A stretch of DNA of 64,000 bases, from positions 115,511 to 179,510 of the forward strand of contig CAJTOY010000005.1 of assembly GCA_910578195.1 (NCBI GenBank), written 5' to 3'. Positions 19,445 to 28,696 of this stretch are shown in pieces; position 1 is the first letter of the stretch, and each line of letters starts with the position of its first letter. Below the pieces are notes generated by a model, which was not told the DNA's origin, did not search any database, and saw only the letters and a list, made by a program, of their open reading frames with translations. This DNA is from an uncultured Christensenella sp. Its GTDB lineage: Bacteria; Bacillota; Clostridia; Christensenellales; Borkfalkiaceae. Both the position numbers and the translations under genes were made by a program.

Positions 19445-22400
19445 TTATTCAGCGGTGTCGGGTTGCGTCTGTTCGGGAATGATAACGTCTGCACCCGTCT
19501 TGTGGTTGTAGGTAAACGCAACGTCTGCGCCGTTCCAAATCATTACGCCCATTACACCGGACATTTCCGCATACTTCCCGTCGAGTTGGGCTGTATCGAG
19601 CAATCTATCGCCGAGAAGCGTATAGAACGTCGCGCCGTCGCGGATAAACGTGAGGTCAAGTCCGCTTGCGTCAAACGCCTGCTTTTCCTCGTCCGTCATC
19701 ATAAAGTCGGTCCAGCCCTTTAACGAACCGTCGGAGAATAACACCGTATCCATCGTGTACTGAACTTTATAATTTCCGCCGTTGTTTTGGTAACGTACGG
19801 CAATATACTTTCCGTCGGCAAATCTGTACATAATGCCCTGATCGTCGCCTACGTCGCCCTTAATCTTTATAGTTACCGATTCCTTTACGGTATTTGCTTC
19901 GGTTTTGAACTCGGCGTAGCCTCTGCCGCCAGAAACTTTAAGTGTTCCCGCCTCGCTGTCTTCCGTCCAGATGCCGCCGTAAGCCGTAAGGTCTTCGCCT
20001 ACCGCTACGCCCGCCTTTGCGAGTACCGCGTCTGTATCTTCGATTACAAAGGGAATATTATAGCCGTTCTTTGCTTCCTCTGCAAATACGCAAAGACGTA
20101 CTTTGCTCGTCGAGAAATCAGATACGGATTGAGAGGCGTATATCTTGCCGTCGATAAGCGCGTAAACCATGCCGCCCTTTCTGGCAAGCGTAAGCTTCAA
20201 ACCCGTGCCGTTATACTTTTCAAGCAACTCGCTACTCATATCGTTGGCGTAATCGCTACCGGTACCGAAATCCCAACGGTCGTGGATACAGTTAGTTCCC
20301 CACCACCAGCTGCCGCCTATCCATTGCGCTTTATTTTTTTCAAAGCGCAGGCGCACGTCCTTTTGCTGACCGCCGAAGCGCATTATCAAGCCCTGCTTGC
20401 CGTTGCCGCTTTTTAAAGTTACGGTAATTGCAACGTCGTCGAATTCATCAACCGACCACTCGTAAATTTTACCGTCCTTGACCGATTTGATTTCACCTTC
20501 GCTTGCCGCCTTTGTAGCGTCCGCCGCCCAGGAAACGGGGTTGCCTTCACCGAAGATATTCTCTTCAGGTTCGTTAATGCCGTTGGTCACGAAAATTACT
20601 TTTTCGAATTTAAAGCCGTCGTCGAGATTTTCAAAGCTGCCGTCGTCGCCTACCGTAGCCGTGAGACTATAAAAACCTTCGACCGATACTGTATACGTTC
20701 CGGGCGAGAGTACGCCTTTTACGCTGCCGCCTGTTACGATGAGCGCGGTAGTTGCGCCGCCATCTGCGACAAACGACACGGTTTTTCCGTTCATGTCGAC
20801 AGTGGCGTTTCCGAGTCCGACGCCGCTTATCAATGCCTGTGCTTCCGTAGCGGGAACTTCCTTAAACGTAGCGATAACCGTATATTCGGTCTCGGCGGCG
20901 ATAAAAGTGTATTTGCCGTCAACATACGTCGTGGCAACCGTTTCGCCCTTACCGTTTACTACCGTAAGCTTATCGAACAAATATCCCGTTGCGGGATTGA
21001 CGGTTATTTCCACCGTATCGCCCAAGACGATTGTTTGGGGAGCAATCGCGATTGTTCCGTTTGCGTCGGTTGCGGTTTTATCCGTGACAGTTACAGTCGA
21101 TAAATACTCGGAAGCGTTTTCTATCTTAAACTTTCTTGTCGCACCAGTGGTTTTGTCTGCGTCGGTGCAATAAAGTCCGACATAACATTCCATATCGGCA
21201 TACGATGCGTCCAATACCTTTTTATCTTTGTATATGCCGTTAACGAATACATATATTTCGTTTTTGACACGCACGAGCGTAAGCTCGTATTTACCCTCTT
21301 TTATCAAGGCTTTGTCGTCATCCGTCAGCGGATTGACGTAATCCGTCCAGACGCCTCCCAAAAGGTTAGAGCCGTTGCTCCAAATATTGTTTTCGCCGTT
21401 CCAGGATACTTTTTCATCCTTTTCTTTTTGGATCATGACGTACTTGTCGTCCGCAAACGTATCGCCCTTGAAGCGGATAAACACTCCCTGTCTGTTTCCG
21501 TCCGAAAGCACGTTAGCCGTGATCGCGACAGATTGATACGAATCCTTGGAGGATACCCATTGCGTCGCACCGCTCGTTTGAGTGATTTCGCCGTCGTTTT
21601 GTTCGGAAAAATCGGCTTGATCGCCCCAGCCCCAAGCTACCGTTAAGTTCTCCAACAAGTCGTATTCGAACACAATTTCGGTGAGATTTTCTTCGATTAC
21701 CATTTCCTTTGAAATATAACCGTCAACGCTTACCGTATATCTGCCCTTTGCAACATTGCCAGTTATTTTGCCGCTGTTTACCTCAAACTCCGTTTGTCCG
21801 AAAGCAACCTTGGTTCCGTCCGCAAGCGCGGCAGTCGTACCGAGCTTTTTGCCCTTTACCGAAATGTTGATATTAATAGGCTCTTCCTTAACGAACGTTG
21901 CCGCAACGTTGATAGTTTCTCTGTTTGCGACAATCGTAAGCTTGCCTGCCTTTACGTCGTTATATCTGTCCTCGCCGTCTATCGTAAGCGAATCGAGCTT
22001 ATAACCCATCGGCGCGGTAAACGTAAGCTCTACATCTTCGCCGAACGCGTATTTATCCTTTTGCGGATTTGGGGTAACGGTGCAGCCTGCGTCTTCGGGC
22101 TGGGTTACGTTTATATCGAGCGAGGTTTCGAGCGCGGGAATGGATTCTGTGATTTCGTAAGTAAACTTTGCGTTGTTTGCCGCATTGAATGCAAAGTAAG
22201 CAACCTGAACGGTTTTATCGGCGTAACCTTCGGGGAGGGTGTATTCGCCGATATACTTCCCGCCGAACAGAACGGTCAATTTACCGTCGTTTACTACGGT
22301 AGTAAGTCTTACTCCTTCCTCCGATTTAATGCCCTGCGTATCTGCTGCGGACAGCTGATAAACAGGCAATTCGCCGTACTGCGTTCCCGTTACGTCTTCG

Positions 22401-23260
22401 CCGAAAAGGCAGTTTTCTTTGGGGAAGAAATCCCATGCTTCGGCGGCGAACTGTATGTTGCCTAAGCCGCCGTTATCGTTTGCGGAGTCGCCGTTATGGT
22501 AGCGCACAACCATGTGTTTGCCGTCCGAGAATTTGAGAATTATTCCCTGCGTGCGCCACTTATGGGTACTGTTATTGTAATTGACGTCGAAGCTTGCCGA
22601 TACCCCGTTATAGCTGTCTTTAGTAATAACGTTCAGAGTCTGGTCGCCCGTGTGCTCTCTGAAAAGTATATAGGGATCAGCATCGTTTGCGTGCGTCAAA
22701 TCGTGCGAAGCCGAGTCCCAGCCCCCAAACAAGCCGAATACTTCGTAGTTTAAGGTTATGCCGTTAGCTCCGCCTATCGTTGCTTCTTCGCCCTCTTCTT
22801 CGAGCATTATCTCGTATTTTTTCGTTTCGTAGCCCGATTTTGAAATAGTAAGCTCGTAGCTTTCGCCTACGGGCACATTTTCTATTGTATAAACGTATTT
22901 GCCGTCCTTAACGCTGCCCTCAACGTCCGCGTCTGCGTCTATTTCAACCTTTACACCCTCGGCGGAAACGTACTCGCCGAGCTTATAAAGTCTTACCGAA
23001 CCGGTTACGCTGCCATATTTTATCTCGGCTTGCTGTTCGGTAGCTCCGCATTCGCACTCGCCTGCGACGAACTCGTGTTCTTTTCTCGTGCTTTCGTCGG
23101 GCGTGTTGTCGTCGGGACAAACCTTTACGTGGGTATCACCGTCGTTTTTAAGCTGCGTATAGTTGTGCTCGTGTTTGCTGCACCCCGCAACGCCAGCCGC
23201 CACTCCGCAAGTGAGTGACAAAACCGCAAAGGGAATTGCCCATTTAAGTTTTTTGTTCAT
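19445..23260 (-). CDS. Large multi-module surface lipoprotein
   Basis: This 1271-residue lipoprotein has lipobox VAGC (Cys27), then a short Cys/His segment (HEHNY, CPDD, ECECGATE), then a carboxypeptidase-regulatory-like beta domain (about 82-160). Four related beta-sandwich modules follow at about 165-370, 545-715, 895-1090 and 1095-1260. They share phrases such as DSYQSVAIT, QGxxxRF and a late FVNGxY or LIDGKIY strand, much like LamG or CBM sandwiches. Between them are bacterial-repeat segments with GYxxDxLT (about 380-465 and 720-810). No catalytic motif is visible. The repeats and the place between the CBM9-like lipoprotein and GH3 suggest a surface glycan-capture protein. The module family is not one I can name with confidence. 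Confidence 0.75.
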   Translation of the reverse strand: MNKKLKWAIPFAVLSLTCGVAAGVAGCSKHEHNYTQLKNDGDTHVKVCPDDNTPDESTRKEHEFVAGECECGATEQQAEIKYGSVTGSVRLYKLGEYVSAEGVKVEIDADADVEGSVKDGKYVYTIENVPVGESYELTISKSGYETKKYEIMLEEEGEEATIGGANGITLNYEVFGLFGGWDSASHDLTHANDADPYILFREHTGDQTLNVITKDSYNGVSASFDVNYNNSTHKWRTQGIILKFSDGKHMVVRYHNGDSANDNGGLGNIQFAAEAWDFFPKENCLFGEDVTGTQYGELPVYQLSAADTQGIKSEEGVRLTTVVNDGKLTVLFGGKYIGEYTLPEGYADKTVQVAYFAFNAANNAKFTYEITESIPALETSLDINVTQPEDAGCTVTPNPQKDKYAFGEDVELTFTAPMGYKLDSLTIDGEDRYNDVKAGKLTIVANRETINVAATFVKEEPININISVKGKKLGTTAALADGTKVAFGQTEFEVNSGKITGNVAKGRYTVSVDGYISKEMVIEENLTEIVFEYDLLENLTVAWGWGDQADFSEQNDGEITQTSGATQWVSSKDSYQSVAITANVLSDGNRQGVFIRFKGDTFADDKYVMIQKEKDEKVSWNGENNIWSNGSNLLGGVWTDYVNPLTDDDKALIKEGKYELTLVRVKNEIYVFVNGIYKDKKVLDASYADMECYVGLYCTDADKTTGATRKFKIENASEYLSTVTVTDKTATDANGTIAIAPQTIVLGDTVEITVNPATGYLFDKLTVVNGKGETVATTYVDGKYTFIAAETEYTVIATFKEVPATEAQALISGVGLGNATVDMNGKTVSFVADGGATTALIVTGGSVKGVLSPGTYTVSVEGFYSLTATVGDDGSFENLDDGFKFEKVIFVTNGINEPEENIFGEGNPVSWAADATKAASEGEIKSVKDGKIYEWSVDEFDDVAITVTLKSGNGKQGLIMRFGGQQKDVRLRFEKNKAQWIGGSWWWGTNCIHDRWDFGTGSDYANDMSSELLEKYNGTGLKLTLARKGGMVYALIDGKIYASQSVSDFSTSKVRLCVFAEEAKNGYNIPFVIEDTDAVLAKAGVAVGEDLTAYGGIWTEDSEAGTLKVSGGRGYAEFKTEANTVKESVTIKIKGDVGDDQGIMYRFADGKYIAVRYQNNGGNYKVQYTMDTVLFSDGSLKGWTDFMMTDEEKQAFDASGLDLTFIRDGATFYTLLGDRLLDTAQLDGKYAEMSGVMGVMIWNGADVAFTYNHKTGADVIIPEQTQPDTAE

Positions 23261-23293
23261 ACTTTTCTCCTTATCTTTTTTATTTTAATATAT

Positions 23294-23308
23294 CCGTAAA
23301 ATTTACGG
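23294..23308. promoter_or_regulatory. Short intercistronic inverted repeat
   Basis: CCGTAAA and TTTACGG flank one base, between the CBM9-like gene and the large lipoprotein gene. No U-run follows on the minus strand. It may be a small stabilising hairpin. Confidence 0.35.
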
Positions 23309-23313
23309 TACTT

Positions 23314-24393
23314 TTATTCGAATCCGAATTCCACGTCAATAGTCAGCTTACCTTCGGGGTCCTTTACGTCGAACTCGTAAGAGCCTCCCGCTTCCCTGAG
23401 CTTTGCCGTATAATCTTCGCCGTTTACCGTTATTCTCTTAATGATTGCGCCGTTGCGGGGTTTTACCGTAAACGTCGTCGTGCCCCAGCCGAAAATTTTA
23501 TCCGAGCCGCTTTTCGTTGCTACCGTGCCCTTGCCTTCGCCGCTGTAATTTACCGCGTAATCATACTGCATAAGCCCGCCTTTATCGAAGCGGAAATACG
23601 TGTCGGGCGCGAGCCAGCCGATACCCGGCAGCACCTTTTCCGACCAGCGCGACCATATACGCGTTTCGGTTATTTTGTCGGATACGTCCTCGCCCTCGTA
23701 TTTAAGCGAGAAGATGTGTACGGGGTCGATTCCCACTTTCAGTTCGGAAGGGTCGGAAACGTCCCAGCCCGCAAGCTCCAAAAACGCCCACGGAATAAAG
23801 CTTTCTATGGTGTAGCCCGTACAATCGGGAGTGTTTACCTTTCCGCCTATCTGCTGCGCAGCCGTAAGCGGCATTTTATCCCATGTGGTGTGTATGTCGA
23901 ACCCGCTCGACTGGTCGGGAGCGACGCGCATATTATTTACCGAGCCATCCGCCTGCACATCGTATTCGATAGTCTTATGCTTGCCCTCTTCGCCGTAACC
24001 CACGGGACCTATATACATTTCGAGACAGCTGTTGGTCCAGGAGCCTCTGTCGGGATTGACCCAGATGTTGGAACCCGTTTCCTCTACCTTGCCGCCGATA
24101 AATATACCCTTTTCACCGACGAAAGACGCAAATTCTATCTTCGCGCTCTGCGTGGCGTTAGGTTTGTCTTCGGCGTACAGCCAACGCACGTTTTTCCACT
24201 TTTCTTCGTCAAACTTGCCGTCGATATTCATCCCCTTGTCGCAGTCGGGTCTTATAACGTTAGCGCTGTTGTCGAAGGTGTAAGGATTGGGGTCGGGAAT
24301 TATATTGATTTTCTCACCCGAGCAACCCGCAAACGCAACGGAAAGCGTTAATGCGCATATTGCGGCTGCGCCGCATTTAATCAGCTTTTTCAT
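23314..24393 (-). CDS. Lipoprotein with CBM9-like carbohydrate-binding domain
   Basis: This 359-residue lipoprotein has lipobox FAGC (Cys24). Residues about 40-270 look like a family 9 carbohydrate-binding domain, with the typical opening NIDGKFDEEKWKNVRW, the middle SCLEMYIGP, and IESFIPWAFL before GWDVSD. A smaller C-terminal beta domain of repeat type follows (VKPRNGAIIKRITVNGEDY). No hydrolase motif is seen. It is anchored outside the membrane and probably holds polysaccharide ends near the other surface proteins of the locus; CBM9 domains in known xylanases bind reducing ends. It starts 12 bases after the GH43-like gene, so the two are co-translated. Function is inferred from the fold and the neighbours. 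Confidence 0.78.
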   Translation of the reverse strand: MKKLIKCGAAAICALTLSVAFAGCSGEKINIIPDPNPYTFDNSANVIRPDCDKGMNIDGKFDEEKWKNVRWLYAEDKPNATQSAKIEFASFVGEKGIFIGGKVEETGSNIWVNPDRGSWTNSCLEMYIGPVGYGEEGKHKTIEYDVQADGSVNNMRVAPDQSSGFDIHTTWDKMPLTAAQQIGGKVNTPDCTGYTIESFIPWAFLELAGWDVSDPSELKVGIDPVHIFSLKYEGEDVSDKITETRIWSRWSEKVLPGIGWLAPDTYFRFDKGGLMQYDYAVNYSGEGKGTVATKSGSDKIFGWGTTTFTVKPRNGAIIKRITVNGEDYTAKLREAGGSYEFDVKDPEGKLTIDVEFGFE

Positions 24394-24404
24394 ACCTTTC
24401 CTCC

Positions 24405-26393
24405 TTACGCTTTACCCAAAATTTTTATTTCGGATAAGCCTACTTTGCTTTGGTTTTCGGGCAATTCGACGGTTATCTTTATATTCGTTACCGCTACATC
24501 GTAGAATTCCGCAAACGCCGCCGCACCCGAACTGACGTACAAAATCTCTTTATTGCCGACGCCGCCCGTTCTGCAATACCTGTCTACGTCGAACTTAACG
24601 TCGCGTATGACTCGTATGCTGCCGTCCCCGAGAGTGAACTCCATTCTCGGAATATTAAGGAATATTTCCTTTCTCTTGGCGGAGTTGTAAACCATAACCG
24701 CGCGCACCGTTTCCGCCTTATCGAAAGCGAACTCGAACGTTGCCGTCTTGCTAATTTTTGTTTCGCGGATGTAGTCCATAAACGTTTCGTCCGCGTCCTT
24801 ATGCACGGACAGCAGTCCGTCGGTTAAATATTCGAGCTCCGCGCTTTCGTCAGTGCAGGTAAGCGTTGCCTTGGAAGCGATGTTCTTATAACCGCTGACT
24901 TTTTCGGGCAGAGGCTGAACGCTGTCGGTGGGTCCGTTCACGTAAGGCACCGTCATATCGTTGCCGTCCTTATCCTTTACGTTTATCCACTTAACCTCGT
25001 CTATTGCGGCGTATCTGTTCGACCCGCCCTCGCTGTAATCTTTGTGACGGTGATAGGATATATAGAGTTGTTCGCCCGAAGTAACGAACGAATGATGCCC
25101 CGCGCCCGAGATACTCTCGCTGCCCGTCGTCGACGAGCAGAGAAGAAGTCCGCCCTCTTCCTCTCTCAGCTTTCTGAAATCGCCGAGCGGACTGTCCGAA
25201 ACCGCCATTCCTACCTGATAATCGCTCGTCGAGTAGTCGTTAACGGAGAACGTGAAGTAATAAAGCCCCTTGCCGTTTCCGTCCTCGTGATAGAGCATAC
25301 TCGCACCCTCGTTACACACCGCACCGTATTCGTACTCTACCTTATTGTCGGATCCGTCGCGCCAATCCTGTATGGTATAAAATCTGTCGGCGGTTATATA
25401 CTTTGCTGTTTCCCACTTGGGTTTAAGCCAGTTTTCCATTTCGACGCCGATATTTATATTCCACGCTGCGTTATGCTCGAGCTTGAAATACATATATTTT
25501 TTATGATAGCTCTTACCCGTTGCCTCGTCCACCGTAGGTACGGGGTCGACATAGGGGTGCGGGTCTATCGTCTGGAAATACCTTGCCTGCGGCTTTTCGT
25601 TATAAATTCCGCCTGCGCCGACTTCGTTGTTATAGAGAAGCTTGCTCAGCTCGTCGGGAGCGAACAGACAGTAGTCGGCGTAAAAATGTCTGAAAGCCGC
25701 CTCGTAATACACGTCGTCTTTTTTGATGAAAGCGTATTCTCCGCTTTTTGCTTGGTCCTCGGTGATTTCTTTATTATTGTTCCTGTTGAGGTTATGAACG
25801 TTTTCGGCGCCGCAGCTTTCTGCGTCTCCGAAATTAATGAGATTAAACGGTCCCTCGGGCGAAGCCGACGTAGCCGCGTACATACAGTATGCGGTCAGTC
25901 CTCCGTCCACGTCGCCGCCAGCCTCCGTAATTGCGCCGTTTTTGTATTCTTTGTACGGAACGCTGCTGAAAAACAGATAGTAAAGCTCAGTCCCCTCGTC
26001 GTATACGACTTCGGGCGCCCAACGGTACTCACCCGAACCGAGAACGGCGTTCAGCGTTTCGTCCGTGGTTTTAAGCACTACGGTTACGGGCTCCCATACG
26101 GCAAGGTCTCTTGAACGCATAGTCTGTAAATTGCTCGTACCGTACATATAGTAATATCCGCTGCGGGCAGTATCGTCCAAAATCTGCGGGTCGGCATATC
26201 CCTGTTTCAGGCTATTGCTGTAAAACAGCGAATTGTTGTACACAATTTCACCGTTTTTGTCCTTGTTTTCGCCCTTGTAAGCAGACAGCTCGTACTCGTC
26301 AATAATATCGGTGTTACAAGCCGTTAACGCACACGGCGAAACCATAGCCAAAGCAAGAACCGCCGCCGCAAGGCGTTTGGCTGAATTTTTCAT
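24405..26393 (-). CDS. GH43-like five-bladed beta-propeller lipoprotein with discoidin-like C-terminus
   Basis: This 662-residue lipoprotein has lipobox LTAC (Cys26). The propeller starts with YADPQILDD, carrying the general-base Asp of GH43 enzymes, and continues with RWAPEVVYDEG. The candidate acid Glu is in CNEGASM, and GHHSFV occupies the usual metal/active-site His region. GH43 enzymes remove arabinose or xylose from plant polysaccharides. Residues about 510-660 resemble an F5/8 type C (discoidin) carbohydrate-binding domain. AAGGAG is best spaced for the second of two adjacent ATGs, at 26393. Extracellular location and the CBM9-like and SGNH neighbours suggest trimming of side chains at the surface. 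Subfamily and activity cannot be settled by reading. Confidence 0.82.
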   Translation of the reverse strand: MKNSAKRLAAAVLALAMVSPCALTACNTDIIDEYELSAYKGENKDKNGEIVYNNSLFYSNSLKQGYADPQILDDTARSGYYYMYGTSNLQTMRSRDLAVWEPVTVVLKTTDETLNAVLGSGEYRWAPEVVYDEGTELYYLFFSSVPYKEYKNGAITEAGGDVDGGLTAYCMYAATSASPEGPFNLINFGDAESCGAENVHNLNRNNNKEITEDQAKSGEYAFIKKDDVYYEAAFRHFYADYCLFAPDELSKLLYNNEVGAGGIYNEKPQARYFQTIDPHPYVDPVPTVDEATGKSYHKKYMYFKLEHNAAWNINIGVEMENWLKPKWETAKYITADRFYTIQDWRDGSDNKVEYEYGAVCNEGASMLYHEDGNGKGLYYFTFSVNDYSTSDYQVGMAVSDSPLGDFRKLREEEGGLLLCSSTTGSESISGAGHHSFVTSGEQLYISYHRHKDYSEGGSNRYAAIDEVKWINVKDKDGNDMTVPYVNGPTDSVQPLPEKVSGYKNIASKATLTCTDESAELEYLTDGLLSVHKDADETFMDYIRETKISKTATFEFAFDKAETVRAVMVYNSAKRKEIFLNIPRMEFTLGDGSIRVIRDVKFDVDRYCRTGGVGNKEILYVSSGAAAFAEFYDVAVTNIKITVELPENQSKVGLSEIKILGKA

Positions 26394-26410
26394 CATTTTC
26401 TCCTTGATTT

Positions 26411-27376
26411 TTATTTTTCGGTTATTCCACAGCCTGCCTCAACGAGCGCATCCGTGAATACTTTATAATTTTCGGTAGTCGGGTGAACACCGTCTCCGAG
26501 CATAGCCGTTGTTACCTTTGAACAAGTGTCTACACACGTTATCCAATCGTACTTTGCGCACCACTCCGCCATGTATACGTTGGTTTCCGAAACATTTTGC
26601 GCATACGAAGTATCCGAGCGTTGTGTGATGTTAAACCAGTAAATATTGCTCGAAGGATATTTTGAATGCATAAGCATAAATAAGCGCGTAAGGCTGTCTT
26701 GTGTATCCGAAGTCAAATCGTGCACGTCATAGAAATTATTTGTTCCTACGTGCATTACTATGTTCTTCGGCGCAGTCGAGCCTATAACGGTTGAATACGC
26801 CGCCTCCCAATGATAGGAAGTCGTCGAGCTGATACCTGCGTGTAAGACATCTTTGCCCTGCGCAAAGCTGCGCATATATTCGCCGATAAAGTGATTATCC
26901 ATAAAGCTGTCGCCTATGAAAAGCGTTGTATTTGCGGTTGCTTCCTTACACAGCTCCGCGCGCTGCGCCACGTCGAAACGGCTCAAATCGTATAATCCCG
27001 ACGAATCCTCGGCGAATTTCAGATACTCTATTTCCACCTTGAAAACCACGTTGAAATGCTCGCTCTTTGCGCGGACGTTTACTTCTTTATCCTCGCGTTT
27101 TACGGGCGTCACCGTGTTGCCCTCGATTTTTATACTCGACGTATCGTACGTATATGTCAGGCTCTCCGCCTTTTCCGGCTTACTGAATACGGGCTGAATT
27201 TCCGCAAATGTACAGCTTCTGTCCTGCGTTATAAACACCTTTAAGTCGTCTATGCTCAGCGTTCCGTAATCGGGCGTATTGTTCTCTTCGGGTTTATCCG
27301 TACAGCCCGCCGTAAACGCACAAATCGTTAATGCCGTTACCGCCGCCGCCAAAACCGCTTTGAATTTAAGTTTCAT
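26411..27376 (-). CDS. SGNH/GDSL-type hydrolase lipoprotein (likely esterase)
   Basis: This 321-residue lipoprotein has lipobox TAGC (Cys25). An Ig-like domain (about 35-120) is followed by an SGNH hydrolase domain with the nucleophile Ser157 in IGDSF, GTNN at 211-214 and the catalytic Asp-His pair in DGVHP near residue 298. It should act outside the cell. In a glycan locus this family usually removes acetyl or other acyl groups, which then lets glycosidases work. Its ATG overlaps the stop of the upstream membrane-protein gene (ATGA) and has CGGAGGA upstream. The acyl group removed is unknown. Confidence 0.86.
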   Translation of the reverse strand: MKLKFKAVLAAAVTALTICAFTAGCTDKPEENNTPDYGTLSIDDLKVFITQDRSCTFAEIQPVFSKPEKAESLTYTYDTSSIKIEGNTVTPVKREDKEVNVRAKSEHFNVVFKVEIEYLKFAEDSSGLYDLSRFDVAQRAELCKEATANTTLFIGDSFMDNHFIGEYMRSFAQGKDVLHAGISSTTSYHWEAAYSTVIGSTAPKNIVMHVGTNNFYDVHDLTSDTQDSLTRLFMLMHSKYPSSNIYWFNITQRSDTSYAQNVSETNVYMAEWCAKYDWITCVDTCSKVTTAMLGDGVHPTTENYKVFTDALVEAGCGITEK

Positions 27377-28596
27377 AACTTATCCTCCGAAAATTCGTTA
27401 TTTCTATTTTGTACCGTATAAGACTTGTTTTTAACCGCGCTCACTACGCAGTAGACCGCCGTGCGAACGAGCAACAAGCCTGCGAAAATAAATATCATAT
27501 ACGGGTATATTACCCTTGCCGCAACAAACCAGCCGCATATAAAAGTTACCAGCGCCGCAACGAAAGCCGAAAACCACACGAACGAGCACACCGTCTTATA
27601 ACAGCCCGCAAAGCTCTTTTCCCAGCCGTCCTTTACCGCCTTGCCTGCAAGCCACATAACTGCGCCGAGCAATATGGGAATAATCACGAGCATAGGCAGC
27701 TGTGAAACCGCGCTTACGAAATACGATGTAAACGTATAACCTGCCGTATCGTAATAAGTATCCTTTATAAAGCCGTGTATATCGTTTAATTTACCGTCGG
27801 CACATTTCACAAAATAACCGCCGAACACGACGGGAACTCCGTTGTCCGTTTTAAACGAGCCTGCGCACATATCGTCGAAAACGTAAAAATAATATGACTT
27901 ACCGTTTGCGATATAGTTTGCGTAATAATAATCCCGCAACACCGGCGCCTTAGCTCCGGAATAAACCGAGGTCGCTTTTGTATAATAATTTTTTACGTAC
28001 AGGCAATAAACCTGCCTGCCGTAATCGTCCGCCGCACCGTCGAGCGCGTCAAGCTCTTTTTTCAACGTTTCGTCGGAATTTAAAAACTGTTTGTATGATT
28101 TTAATTTCTCTTCGCTGAGTTCAAGCTCGCGGTCGGTATAACGCGTTACCAATCTGTAACCCTGCTTTTCCGTATCCGATAACTTTATCCACTCCCCGTA
28201 AGCTATCTCGCTCTCGCCCTTTATTGCTACCTGCGTAAATTCTATAAGCGTATCCGAAGGTCGGGTGTCGACAATCAGGTTATAACCGTTTTTCTTATAC
28301 GCCACGTCTTCTTCATTAGAATAAGTGTTGATAACCTTTCCGCTTGTACACTTATGGTTTATAACCGTAACATCAACACCGTTATCAAACGCCGCTTGAA
28401 TAAATTCCTTATAGCTCCCCGCATTGTTGTAATGGGTTGCAAACGGCGCCACGTCCGCGCCGTAATACCCGAACAAGAAGAATACGAACGACAGCAACAG
28501 ACCTATAAATACGGTTGCAAAGCTGCGCTTTGCAGCTTCCGACGCTATCTTATCCGAGAAAAAACTCAACCCGAAAAATTTAATGCGATTTTTCAT
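27373..28596 (-). CDS. Membrane protein of unknown function with large extracellular loop
   Basis: This 407-residue protein has one helix near the N-terminus (about 26-48), a hydrophilic region of about 240 residues rich in Tyr and Lys that should face outside, and about four helices from residue 290 to 390 (for example LPMLVIIPILLGAVMWLAG). This one-plus-four layout recalls the DUF1189 proteins (such as YvdJ) near maltodextrin ABC genes, but the external region is much longer and I see no firm family motif. It lies between the ABC ATPase and the surface esterase and is coupled to the latter. A transporter-associated or sensing role is possible. An AGGT ribosome site stands before the ATG. 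Confidence 0.65.
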   Translation of the reverse strand: MKNRIKFFGLSFFSDKIASEAAKRSFATVFIGLLLSFVFFLFGYYGADVAPFATHYNNAGSYKEFIQAAFDNGVDVTVINHKCTSGKVINTYSNEEDVAYKKNGYNLIVDTRPSDTLIEFTQVAIKGESEIAYGEWIKLSDTEKQGYRLVTRYTDRELELSEEKLKSYKQFLNSDETLKKELDALDGAADDYGRQVYCLYVKNYYTKATSVYSGAKAPVLRDYYYANYIANGKSYYFYVFDDMCAGSFKTDNGVPVVFGGYFVKCADGKLNDIHGFIKDTYYDTAGYTFTSYFVSAVSQLPMLVIIPILLGAVMWLAGKAVKDGWEKSFAGCYKTVCSFVWFSAFVAALVTFICGWFVAARVIYPYMIFIFAGLLLVRTAVYCVVSAVKNKSYTVQNRNNEFSEDKL

Positions 28597-28631
28597 TTCT
28601 ACCTGCCGTTCCCGCCATTCACGTCCGGCAA

Positions 28632-28680
28632 CCCTCCCACCGCCTGTCGGCGGCGGAAGTTCGCCTTGTTATAAGGAGGG
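28632..28680. repeat. Structured intergenic element (branched inverted repeat)
   Basis: CCCTCC at 28632 pairs with GGAGGG ending at 28680. Within it are two smaller hairpins, CCGCC/GGCGG and CCTT/AAGG. The Y-shaped fold resembles the small repeated palindromic elements common in intergenic spaces of gut Clostridia. Only one clear copy is in this window, so the repeat status is a guess. Confidence 0.35.
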
Positions 28681-28696
28681 AAAATGAATAATTTTC

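Noticed and set aside
21794..22465. Plus-strand ORF of 223 codons opposite the giant lipoprotein gene
   Set aside because: Antisense shadow without ribosome site or recognisable domain.
25044..26114. Plus-strand ORF of 356 codons opposite the GH43-like gene
   Set aside because: It is antisense to a well-supported lipoprotein gene and its translation is low in recognisable motifs.
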